Of a stretch of 8,028 nt of DNA, positions 1 to 6,511 are shown one piece after another. Position 1 is the first letter of the stretch, and each line of letters opens with the position of its first letter. The notes beneath the pieces were generated by a model. That model saw only the letters and a program-made list of their open reading frames with translations, was not told where the DNA came from and ran no database searches. The translations under genes were made by a program, and so were the position numbers. The DNA comes from Phycisphaerales bacterium (GTDB lineage Bacteria; Planctomycetota; Phycisphaerae; Phycisphaerales; Phycisphaeraceae): positions 1 through 8,028 of the forward strand of contig JAAUTM010000045.1 in NCBI GenBank assembly GCA_012031455.1. Reading direction: 5' to 3'.

Positions 1-2
1 CG

Positions 3-420
3 CAATCGACCGAATCCTCCGGCATGGTCAGTCTTTTACCGGGCATGTTGCAGGCCATGGGCGTGCTGGCGATACTGGCGGTGGGCATGACCGGGCTGGG
101 TTTGTGTCTGGCCTGGCCGATGCAATCTTCCGCGGGGTTTCATGCGGTGATGATGATCCTGCTCATGCCCATGTGGTTTTTGAGCGGAGCCGTTTTCCCG
201 ATGTCGCAAAGTTCCCCCTGGCTGATGTCGATCATGCTGGCCAATCCGCTCAGCCACGGGCAGGCTGCCCTGGCGGGTGTGCTGACCGGCCGTGCTGATT
301 TGACCGGGAGTCCCGTCGGCATCGGGATGTCCCCTTGTGATTACTGTGGTGCTAACACTGTGTGTTCTTCTGCTTGCTTCATACCTTGTCCAAAAGCCCC
401 GAAAGGATGGTCTGGCATGA
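3..420 (+). CDS. ABC-2 type transporter permease, C-terminal part (5' end outside window; one frameshift)
   Basis: This is the 3' end of an integral membrane permease of an ABC-2 (NatB/DrrB-like) exporter. The reading frame is open from base 3. It shows hydrophobic segments at about 36-110 and 135-200, then the family-typical stretch ending 'MPMWFLSGAVFPM' and a loop 'ANPLSHGQAALAGVLTG'. Near 331-334 (tccccttgtg) the frame must change. Removing one C gives 'MSLVITVVLTLCVLLLASYL', the expected last membrane helix, then a basic tail QKPRKDGLA and a TGA at 418-420. Without the repair the frame would run on to 500 with no helix. The TGA overlaps the ATG of the SCO gene (ATGA), so the two are probably translationally coupled. 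An ATP-binding subunit should lie upstream, outside the window. The transported substrate cannot be read from this fragment. Its place next to oxidase-assembly genes suggests a role in respiratory-chain biogenesis, which is inference. Confidence 0.8.
402..407 (+). promoter_or_regulatory. Ribosome binding site of the SCO gene
   Basis: AAAGGA lies 9 bases before the ATG at 417, inside the permease coding sequence. It supports 417 as the SCO start, although the downstream part of that gene is in another frame because of an indel. Confidence 0.55.
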
Positions 421-1141
421 GTACTCTGCCTCCCAATCATTCCCACTCAAACCCCAATGCGAATACCTCTGCCGTGGCACCGGAGCACCAAGCAAGGTGA
501 TCCCCCTCGTGATTGCTCTGGCAGGAGTCTCGCTGCTCACCACGTTGATGATTGCCATGTTCGCCCTGAATCGCGCACGACTGGCCGGTGACGATTCGCC
601 TGCAGCAACCCAGTCCAGTCAGACAGCCAATGACTTCGGGGCTGCACCTGTTTTCGAACTGACCGAACGCAGTGGCCGCACGATTCACTCTCGTGAACTA
701 TCCGGCAAAATCTGGCTGGCATCCTTTACCTTCACCCGTTGTCTGGGGGTTTGCCCGGTGATGAACGCCCGTGCCAAGCAGATTCAGGATGCAGTCCTCA
801 CCATGCCCGGTGCGGAGGATGTGCTGCTGGTGAGTTTCACCGTGGACCCGGAAAATGACACCCCCGAAGTGCTGGCCGCCAAAGCCAAACAGTTGGATGC
901 CGATGTCGATCGCTGGCTCTGGCTTTCCGGCCCGCGTGAAAAAATATGGACCATTGCCAGTCAGGGGTTCAAACTCGCAGTGGAAGAAGACCCCGGCAAC
1001 GCCGACATGCCCATCGCCCACAGTTCCAAGTTTGTCATTGTGGATCGTCAGGGCCGAATCCATGGCTACTACGACAGCCTCGATCCCGCGTCCGTCGAAA
1101 CCGTGCTCACGGAAATCCGCAAAATGGTGGGCAAACCCTGA
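417..1141 (+). CDS. sco1: SCO1/SenC/PrrC family copper chaperone for cytochrome oxidase (one frameshift)
   Basis: SCO proteins are membrane-anchored thioredoxin-fold proteins that deliver copper to the CuA site of cytochrome c oxidase. Start 417 is chosen because it has a good ribosome site and the ATGA overlap. It gives an N-terminus MSTLPPNHSHSNPNAN that hits a stop at 498-500. One missing base between about 480 and 497 restores the frame into 'KVIPLVIALAGVSLLTTLM', a single membrane anchor (about residues 28-51 of roughly 241). The soluble domain keeps the copper ligands: CxxxC in 'FTRCLGVCPVMN' (Cys codons 740-742 and 752-754) and the distal His in 'IAHSSKFVIVD' (codon 1019-1021). 'VDPENDTPEVL' is also typical of the family. 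The His-rich N-terminus might bind metal, but this is speculative. The DUF420 gene follows after 39 bases. Family assignment is firm; the exact N-terminus is not. Confidence 0.92.
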
Positions 1142-1180
1142 CTGCTTCACTCATCCAAATTCGTACTCGGAATCATCCAT

Positions 1181-1624
1181 ATGGATTTATCTTTCCTTCC
1201 GCATGTCAACGCCGCCCTCAACGCTGCCGCCACAGTGTTGCTGCTGCTGGGCCGGATGCGAGATCAAACGGCAAAATGTCCAGATCCACAAAAAACTGAT
1301 GATCTCTGCCTGCGTGGTATCGTCGCTGTTTCTGGTGTTTTATCTGTTGCATAAAATCTGGAAAGCACAGGCTGGCGGCGAGCTGCACACCACCTTCAAT
1401 GCCGATGGCCTACTCAAATATTTTTACCTGCTGATCCTCATTACCCATCTGGTGCTGGCCATGACCGTGCCGGTGTTTGCTGCTGTACTGCTGGTGCTGG
1501 TTTTCGCCGCAAGGATCAGGCTCATCGCCGCATCGCCAGATTTGCCTGGCCGATCTGGATGTATGTTTCCCTGACAGGCGTGCTGATCTACCTTATGCTG
1601 TATCCTTTCAACCCGGTCCTGTAA
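1181..1624 (+). CDS. DUF420 (CtaM/YozB-like) membrane protein, probable oxidase maturation factor (two frameshifts)
   Basis: A repaired product of about 147 residues has four predicted membrane helices, the usual size and layout of DUF420. It starts [15 protein letters not shown] and ends [11 protein letters not shown]. Conserved histidines sit at helix ends: 'PHVN', 'IHKKLM', 'FYLLHK' and 'ITHLVL'. In the family, CtaM of Staphylococcus aureus is needed for aa3-type oxidase function, and B. subtilis YozB is the homologue. Position directly after a SCO gene fits that role. Two indels break the frame. One extra base near 1245-1265 separates 'VLLLLG' from '[11 protein letters not shown]'. One missing G at 1499-1501 (ctggtttt, expected ctgggtttt) separates 'AAVLLVLG' from '[18 protein letters not shown]'. 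The net length is in frame. Only a weak ribosome site (GGA at 1169-1171) precedes the ATG. The next gene starts 6 bases after the stop. Confidence 0.87.
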
Positions 1625-1630
1625 TTATTC

Positions 1631-2566
1631 ATGCCACCCATTGACGAAGCATTCTCCCCTCCCACCCCGGAGCAGGTTACCGATCACCTGCAACAGCACC
1701 CGTTGCGCGGCCCGTCCAAGCTGCAAGCATGGATTCCCATCATCGGGTTCGGTCTGGTCCTCTTGCTGGTGATCATCGTGGAAACCGGCCCCGCCTTGCT
1801 CCTGCCCTGGTTACTCATTCTGGCCCTGATGTTCTATTCCAGCGCCCTGGCTGCACATATCCGCAGGCTCCATCAGCAGGTGACCGCGGTGCAGGAACTG
1901 GCCATGCTGCGCCACTATCCCCAATCGCTGCGCCTGGCCTGGCGCACCCTGCCCAGGGTCACCGGTCTGCCTGAACATTACCTGCGCCTCTGTGCCTGAT
2001 GTCAGCCAACCTGGGTCAGGTGCAGGCTCATGAGTCAGAATTGGTTTTGCTGGATCAACTGATTGAACAGGTCCCCGACGATCATCCCGGCTCGGTGCAA
2101 TTGCGACTGCAACGGGTCATGGCTGAACTGGCGACCGATCGCATGCTGGATGCTGACCAGTCGCTGCGCAAGCTGCGCGATCCGGTGCGTGAGCTCGCCA
2201 AGTCTTCCCATGATGAACCTGCCTTGCGGTTTATCGCTTCGCTGAGCTTACCAGGCTGCCCGTACCCTGCGCGATGAGGATGTGGTTCAGCAATGCGCCA
2301 GTCTGATGGATGACCTGCGCCCGCTGGGGGTGGAGGCTGGTTATGGCTATGCCCTGGCAGCGCTGGGGCATTATCGCCTGATCCAGCGCAAACCCGAGCA
2401 AACGCAATCACTCCTGATGCAGGCCCAAGGCTGGTGGCATAAGGCAACCCTGCTGGTCCCCGCTCAGCTGCTGGTACAGCGTCTGCCCGAACTGCGCGAC
2501 ATGAATAGCGACCCGAACATGCAGGCAGTACAAATGCATCCCACTCCGCCTGTGGTTGTAGTTTAG
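1631..2566 (+). CDS. Membrane-anchored helical (TPR-like) repeat protein, function unknown (two frameshifts)
   Basis: The repaired product has about 311 residues. An acidic, proline-rich start (MPPIDEAFSPPTPEQV) precedes two hydrophobic segments, 'WIPIIGFGLVLLLVIIV' and 'ALLLPWLLILALMFY'. A long alpha-helical region follows with TPR-like pairs, for example 'LDQLIEQVPDDHPGSVQLRL' and 'LGVEAGYGYALAALGHYRLI'. Two breaks interrupt it. At 1995-1996 (tgtgcctgatg) adding one C turns the stop into 'YLRLCALMSANLGQVQ', a smooth helix. Near 2245 removing one base joins 'ALRFIASL' to 'AYQAARTLRDEDVV'. Without repair it would appear as three small open frames at 1631-1999, 1999-2277 and about 2282-2566. 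The first pair meets in a TGATG that could be mistaken for translational coupling. The TAG stop lies inside the first copy of a 26-bp repeat. I do not recognise a named family. The cluster context and similarity of layout to the next gene suggest a scaffold or assembly role (inference). Confidence 0.7.
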
Positions 2567-2638
2567 CGACGCGTCTTGTCTTAAAAGTTTAGCGATGCTC
2601 CTTATCTTCAATGTTTAGCGACGCACCGAAGGTGCGAC
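2561..2638 (+). repeat. Three tandem units with 26-bp period (GTTTAGCGACGC core)
   Basis: Units begin at 2561, 2587 and 2613, exactly 26 bases apart. All share GTTTAGCGAYGC in their first 12 bases. Units 1 and 2 match at 20 of 26 positions, including a YTTRTCTT block in the second half. Unit 3 keeps only the first 12 bases and then turns into a hairpin. The TAG stop of the preceding gene (2564-2566) lies within unit 1. This is too short, and the part between the cores too similar, to be a CRISPR array. The function is unknown; it may be one site of a dispersed intergenic repeat family. Confidence 0.75.
2622..2636 (+). other. Perfect 6-bp hairpin at end of repeat array
   Basis: CGCACC-GAA-GGTGCG forms a perfect GC-rich stem with a three-base loop, 14 bases before the ATG at 2651. 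No T-run follows, so a classical intrinsic terminator is unlikely. It could pause transcription, stabilise an RNA end or affect translation of the next gene. Confidence 0.5.
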
Positions 2639-2650
2639 ACGAGATACCCC

Positions 2651-3603
2651 ATGCCCGATGACACAACCACTCCCGCACCCGAAGCCACCAACCCCCCGGC
2701 CACCACGCCCGATACCTCACCCGCACCATCCCCGGTCTGCCCTGCCTTTCCCCGGGCAAGCTGGAGTTTCAAGTTCAGCGTGATACTGCCTACCGCTGGG
2801 TCATGCTGGTTTTACTGGTGCTGCTGATTCTCGGCGGGTCGATCCTGCCGCTGAGTGGTATTCCTATGGGCGGCCCCTTGCTCCTCGTGGCATTGCTGGG
2901 CGGCTGGATGTGGATGACCTTCAATTCCAACCGTGCTGGGCAAATGTTGTTACAGGCCACCTTTGCCTTAACAGTGAACCTGGCCGATACCGAATCGATC
3001 CTCGCACAGGCCCTTTCCCGTTGGCCGATGCAGCGTTCCATCCGCTTGCTGCTTTACCATCGGCTAGCATCGCTGCGTCATCGGCAGGGGCGATTCGCCG
3101 AAGCCGCCACCATCAGCCGATGCCTGCTTCAATACAACCTCGCCGCCTTTGACCGCAGCTCACCGGGGGCCATGGCCTTGCTCCAACCTCAGGATCGGCG
3201 CCACGTCCTTGGCCCTGTACAGGCTCATCTGTTATTGCTGCTGGCCGAGTCATCCCTGCAAGTGGGGGACTTGCACAGCGCCCATGCCGCCCTCTGGCAG
3301 TTGCATCAGGGACGTTTGGGGGTCCAGGAAACCCTGCAACGACTGGCGATTCAAACCCGTTACGAGTTAATGGCCGGTCAACATCACGCAGCTGTGCAGC
3401 TGCTTGCCCGCAAGGTGCAATGGGCGGAGCTGATGCCCGCTGCTCAGAGCGGAGCGGTTCACGCCATGCTCGCCCAGGCCGCCCAGCAAGTGGGCATGCA
3501 TCAGGCCGCAAGCTGGCTGTGGGAACGGGCGAATCTATTGTGTACCCCGCAGCAACTCCAAAGCGGTTCCCCCATGCTTCCTCCGCCTCAACCGGGGATG
3601 TGA
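2651..3603 (+). CDS. Second membrane-anchored helical (TPR-like) repeat protein, function unknown (one frameshift)
   Basis: The repaired length is about 317 residues. ATG 2651 opens a Thr/Pro/Ala-rich leader (MPDDTTTPAPEATNPPATTP). One missing base in about 2730-2757, plausibly a C in the C-runs there, is needed to reach 'GKLEFQVQRDTAYRWVM'. Two hydrophobic segments follow, 'WVMLVLLVLLILGGSILPL' and 'GGPLLLVALLGGWMWMTF', then an all-helical region. TPR-like pairs there include 'LYHRLASLRHRQGRFAEA', 'AHLLLLLAESSLQVGDLHSA' and 'HAMLAQAAQQVGMHQAASWL'. The layout is the same as in the preceding gene (disordered acidic/proline-rich tip, two membrane helices, repeats), so the two may be distant paralogues. 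No enzymatic motif is visible and I do not recognise a family. It is the last gene of the + strand cluster before a non-coding gap of about 300 bp. Without the repair it would be read as starting at 2803, which would cut into the first membrane helix. Confidence 0.72.
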
Positions 3604-3645
3604 GTTGCTATCTTCAAAGCCATTTAGCTCTTTTTGGCCGCTGCA

Positions 3646-3665
3646 AATCCAACACGGTTTGGATT
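3646..3665 (+). terminator. Possible weak terminator / stem-loop after the oxidase cluster
   Basis: AATCCAA-CACGGT-TTGGATT is a perfect 7-bp stem with a 6-base loop, 43 bases after the stop at 3603. There is no T-run behind it, and the stem is AT-rich, so termination efficiency is doubtful. Position after the last gene of the cluster is the main argument. Confidence 0.25.
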
Positions 3666-3753
3666 GAACCCCTGACGGTGCCCCGATCAAGGCAGTAATT
3701 GACCACTTCCTCTTCCTCGTTCGGTTGCTACGCGTTTCATCGATCCTTGCGAA

Positions 3754-3782
3754 TTGACCGCTCCCTCATTATCCAATAAAAG
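3754..3782 (+). promoter_or_regulatory. Candidate sigma70-type promoter for the sulfatase unit
   Basis: TTGACC (3754-3759) is a good -35 match. After 17 bases comes TAAAAG (3777-3782), a poor -10 match. The location 118 bases before the sulfatase ATG is plausible. The assignment rests on one good hexamer only. Confidence 0.22.
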
Positions 3783-3816
3783 TGAACCCGTCAGGCTTCG
3801 CATGGGTTCTGGTCGG

Positions 3817-3862
3817 GGTCAAATCATGCCAAGGGTTTTGTTTGAAGTCACATGATCTGACC
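3817..3862. promoter_or_regulatory. 12-bp inverted repeat in the sulfatase leader (operator or RNA hairpin)
   Basis: GGTCAAATCATG (3817-3828) and CATGATCTGACC (3851-3862) pair at 11 of 12 positions; the single mismatch is A3822 against C3857. The spacer is 22 bases. The right arm ends 37 bases before the ATG at 3900. It could be an operator for a dimeric regulator or a leader-RNA stem. Nothing shows which. Confidence 0.45.
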
Positions 3863-3886
3863 AAAGGCAAAAAAGGCCCATTGAAG

Positions 3887-3893
3887 AAAGGGG
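3887..3893 (+). promoter_or_regulatory. Ribosome binding site of the sulfatase
   Basis: AAAGGGG lies 6 bases before the ATG at 3900. It fixes that ATG as the start over the in-frame TTG at 3894, and over the out-of-frame ATG at 3955 that begins the long downstream open frame. Confidence 0.6.
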
Positions 3894-3899
3894 TTGAAC

Positions 3900-5430
3900 A
3901 TGCGCGCCATCATGGTTATGTACGATTCCCTGAATCGTCGCATGTTGCCGCCCTATGGCTGCGACTGGGTTCAAGCTCCCAACTTTCAACGCCTGGCGCA
4001 GCGATCCGCCAGATTCAACACCAGTTACGTCTGCTCCATGCCCTGCATGCCTGCACGGCGTGACCTGCATACCGCCCGCCCCAATTTCCTGCATCGATCC
4101 TGGGGACCGCTGGAACCCTTTGATGATTCGGTTCCGGCCATGCTCGTCAAGAACGGCATCCATTGCCATCTGGCCACCGACCATGCGCATTATTTTGAAG
4201 ATGGTGGCTGCACCTACCACAACCGTTACTCCACCTGGCATTTCTCTCGTGGTCAGGAGGGCGATCCGTGGGTGCCTTGTATCGACCCGCCGCTGCCTGC
4301 TCATGCCTTTGGAAACAATGCTTCCCACGTCCCCCGGCATCGCGAAACAGGATCGCGCCAATCGTACCAAGCTCCATGAACTGGCAGATTGGCCTCAATA
4401 TCAGACTTTCAAGAACGGCATCGATGCCATCCGCTCTCACGCTGGCAAGGACAACTGGTTCGTGCAAATCGAAACCTTTGATCCTCATGAGCCCTTCTAC
4501 AACCATCCGATCTTCAAAGACTTTTATGCCCGTCATTTTCAAGATTGGCAGAAAGCCGGTGGCCCGCTGTGGGATTGGCCTGCTTACAACTTTGCCCGTG
4601 AGTCCCGCGAACTGGTGGAGCACATGCGTTTCGAGTACGCAGCCCTGGTCTCCATGTGCGATGCCCATCTGGGAATGGTGCTTGATGAGATGGACAGGCA
4701 GGACCTCTGGAAGGACACCATGCTCATCGTCTGGACGGACCATGGATTTTTGCTGGGTGAGCATGAGTCCTGGGCCAAGTGCTGGTTGCCGTTTTACGAG
4801 GAAGTGGCTCGCACACCTTTCTTTGTCTGGGACCCTCGAAGTGCTGCGGCCGGGGTGACACGTGATTCACTGGTGCAGCCAGCGATTGACCTTGGCCCCA
4901 CGCTTCTGGACTGGTTCGGTTTGCAGGCCACCCCGCGGATGACCGGTTGCAACCTTCGCCAAACCATCGCCAACGATCAGCCGGTGCGGCAGGCAGGCAT
5001 CTTCGGCATCTTCGGCGGGCAGGTGAATGTCACGGATGGGCGCTATGTTTACATGCGCGGGCCAGCAACCCCGGAGAATTCGCCGCTCCATGATTACACC
5101 CTCATGCCCACCCACATGCGCCAACGTTTTTCGGTCGATGAGCTAGCTGGACAAATCACGCTTGCCGATCCGTTCCCCTTCACGCAAGGTTGTTCGGTCA
5201 TGCGTATCCCCAGCCATTACAAGCGATCCCGACACCCGGATGCATCAAAAACATTGCTCTTTGATCTGCACACGGATCCACAACAACAGAAACCAATCCA
5301 AGATGCCGCCATCCAGGCACGGATGACTCAATCCATGCTTGAATTGATGCAGCAGGCCGAAGCACCCGCAGAACAATACCAACGCCTGGGGCTGACACCC
5401 TTGGCTTCCAATGTGGCCCAACAGCAATAA
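3900..5430 (+). CDS. Formylglycine-dependent sulfatase, cytoplasmic type (one frameshift)
   Basis: The repaired product has about 509 residues, a normal sulfatase length. The N-terminus 'MVMYDSLNRRMLPPYG' is typical of one sulfatase subfamily and carries a metal-binding Asp (residue 9). The active-site motif C-x-P-x-R is present as 'SMPCMPARRDLHTARPNFL', with Cys49 (codon 4044-4046) to be converted to formylglycine by a maturation enzyme encoded elsewhere. 'VWTDHGFLLGEHESWAK' supplies the second metal-binding Asp/His pair (about residues 280-281). The frame breaks at 4331-4335 (CCCCC). Removing one C joins 'NNASHVP' to 'GIAKQDRANRTKLHELADW'. There is no signal peptide, so it should act in the cytoplasm on imported, small sulfated sugars. 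The aldo/keto reductase follows 38 bases after the stop, probably in the same operon. The substrate is unknown; a phosphonate or phosphodiester hydrolase activity is a remote alternative within the superfamily. Confidence 0.92.
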
Positions 5431-5445
5431 ACCCCGATCATCCTT

Positions 5446-5451
5446 AAGGAG
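5446..5451 (+). promoter_or_regulatory. Ribosome binding site of the aldo/keto reductase
   Basis: AAGGAG lies 10 bases before ATG 5462 and 17 bases before ATG 5469. Spacing favours 5462, but the reading frame as written favours 5469. An extra A in cagaatg would reconcile both and give a protein starting MQMRQFGKTG. Confidence 0.6.
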
Positions 5452-5468
5452 TATTTTTCAAATGCAGA

Positions 5469-6390
5469 ATGCGTCAATTCGGCAAAACCGGCTGGGACGT
5501 TTTCATGCATTGGTCTGGGGACCTGGGCTTTGGGAGGCCAGTGGGGCGATCTGGATCAGGACACCGCCATCTGCACGGTCAAAGCCGCATTGGATGCTGG
5601 GGTTACTTTCTTTGATACGGCTGATGCCTATGGTCTGGAACTTGGGACAAGCGAGATGCTCCTTGGCCGTGCCTTGCGCGGGAGCGGTGATAACGTGCGT
5701 ATTGCCAGCAAAGTGGGCAACTGGGGTCGCCGTCTTGGAATACCCATGGAGATCACCCACCCGCTGCATATTCAACCCTTCTGCGATGCCACCCTTTATC
5801 GGCTGGGGCGCGACACGGTGGATGTGTACTTCTGCCATCTGGGTGGACAGACTCAGGCTGACATTTGGATCGAAGGCTTTGAGCGCCTGGTCAAGCAAGG
5901 CAAAGTGCGCACTTGGGGGGTTTCGACAGATCGCCTCGATGTGCTGGAAGCCTTCAACCGCAATGGGCAGTGCGGGGCGGTGCAACTGGATTACAGTCTG
6001 GTGAATCGGTCTGCGGAAGCCAAGCTCCTGCCTTACTGTCTGCAACATCAGATTGCCGTGGTGGTACGCGGGCCGCTGGGCATGGGGTTGTGTTCCGGCC
6101 GGTACACCCCGGAGAGCACCTTCAACGATCAGGTTCGTCAGAAATGGAACGAGGGACCAGGGCATGAAAAAATGTCCCAGCGATTGTCCGTGGTCGAACG
6201 TTTGCGACAACTTGCCAACCGGCGAACCATGGCTCAGGCAGCCTTGCAGTTTGTGATTTCCCACCCCGCCGTCACCGTGCCGATCCCCGGAGCCAAGTCC
6301 ATTGAGCAGGCGACGGACAACGCTGCCGCCGGATCATTGGGCCCCATGGATGAAGCGGAACTGGCCTGGGTACGTGAAGTGACCGGATAA
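5469..6390 (+). CDS. Aldo/keto reductase (one frameshift, possibly two)
   Basis: This is an NAD(P)H-dependent oxidoreductase of the AKR superfamily with a (beta/alpha)8 barrel; the repaired length is about 306 residues. It begins 'MRQFGKTGWD'. Removing one T from TTTT at 5500-5503 gives 'VSCIGLGTWALGGQWGDLDQ', the conserved first strand. The catalytic tetrad is complete: Asp49 and Tyr54 in 'FFDTADAYG', Lys81 in 'IASKVGNWG' and His123 in 'DVYFCHLGG'. The C-terminal 'VTVPIPGAKSIEQATDNA' is the usual cofactor phosphate/adenosine-binding segment. No signal peptide is seen, so the enzyme is cytoplasmic. Position behind the sulfatase suggests reduction or oxidation of a sugar released from a sulfated glycan, but AKR substrates cannot be predicted from sequence like this. 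The start at 5462 is an alternative if a second indel lies in the first codons. Without repair the gene would appear to begin at about 5530. Confidence 0.9.
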
Positions 6391-6448
6391 GGGCCGGGCG
6401 GAAGGTGGCGAGACATGTCCGATATATGAGGTAATGCGGTGATACTGC

Positions 6449-6467
6449 GTGCGCTGCAAAGGCGCAC
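6449..6467. other. Stem-loop between convergent genes
   Basis: GTGCGC-TGCAAAG-GCGCAC is a perfect 6-bp stem with a 7-base loop, 59 bases after the reductase stop. No T-run follows on either strand. It may form an RNA 3' end or be incidental. Confidence 0.3.
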
Positions 6468-6489
6468 TATTGAAGGATGACACCCGGCT

Positions 6490-6511
6490 CCGGATTGGCA
6501 TCCGGGGTTTT
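6490..6511 (+). terminator. Candidate intrinsic terminator for the sulfatase/reductase unit
   Basis: CCGGAT-TGGC-ATCCGG is a perfect 6-bp stem with a 4-base loop, followed on the + strand by GGTTTT. It lies between the two converging genes, 99 bases after the reductase stop and immediately past the end of the rhamnosidase. The T-run is short, and on the - strand no T-run follows the stem, so it would serve mainly the + strand. Confidence 0.45.

Larger units (their letters stand above)
3604..3899. other. Non-coding region between the oxidase cluster and the sulfatase
   Basis: I see no convincing gene here. Contents in order are: a degenerate repeat-like stretch (3609-3628); a 7-bp stem-loop (3646-3665); two copies of an AATTGACC-containing direct repeat (3697 and 3752); a promoter-like sequence (3754-3782); a GAACCC/GGGTTC inverted pair (3784-3789 with 3804-3809); and a 12-bp inverted repeat (3817-3862). 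The ribosome site of the sulfatase closes it. The region probably separates two transcription units. Confidence 0.6.

Noticed and set aside
417..500. A separate small His/Asn-rich peptide gene between permease and SCO
   Set aside because: It has a good ribosome site, but it ends exactly where the SCO membrane anchor begins in another frame. It fits better as the SCO N-terminus cut by one missing base.
698..1150. Antisense open frame of 150 residues opposite the SCO gene
   Set aside because: The + strand frame contains SCO motifs; the antisense product shows no recognisable motif and is a shadow of GC-rich codon use.
2561..2638. CRISPR-like array
   Set aside because: Only three units, with a 12-base shared core, and the sequence between cores is itself similar in units 1 and 2. 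Period 26 is too short for repeat plus spacer, and no cas genes are present.
3784..3809. GAACCC/GGGTTC inverted pair as a regulatory hairpin
   Set aside because: The stem is only 6 bp with a 14-base loop; this is expected fairly often by chance and has no T-run or known motif.
4147..4764. Antisense open frame of about 205 residues opposite the sulfatase
   Set aside because: It lies wholly across conserved sulfatase sequence, has no ribosome site and no family resemblance.
3955..5430. Sulfatase starting at ATG 3955
   Set aside because: The first part of that frame lacks sulfatase motifs; the C-x-P-x-R active site is encoded in the frame starting at 3900, joined by a one-base repair at 4331-4335.
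331..5503. Programmed ribosomal frameshifting or recoding
   Set aside because: Breaks occur in every gene, in both directions (+1 and -1), with no common slippery heptamer, stimulatory structure or family precedent. Sequence error explains them more simply.
5503..6264. Antisense open frame of about 253 residues opposite the aldo/keto reductase
   Set aside because: It mirrors the reductase frame, which carries a full catalytic tetrad; no independent evidence for a gene.
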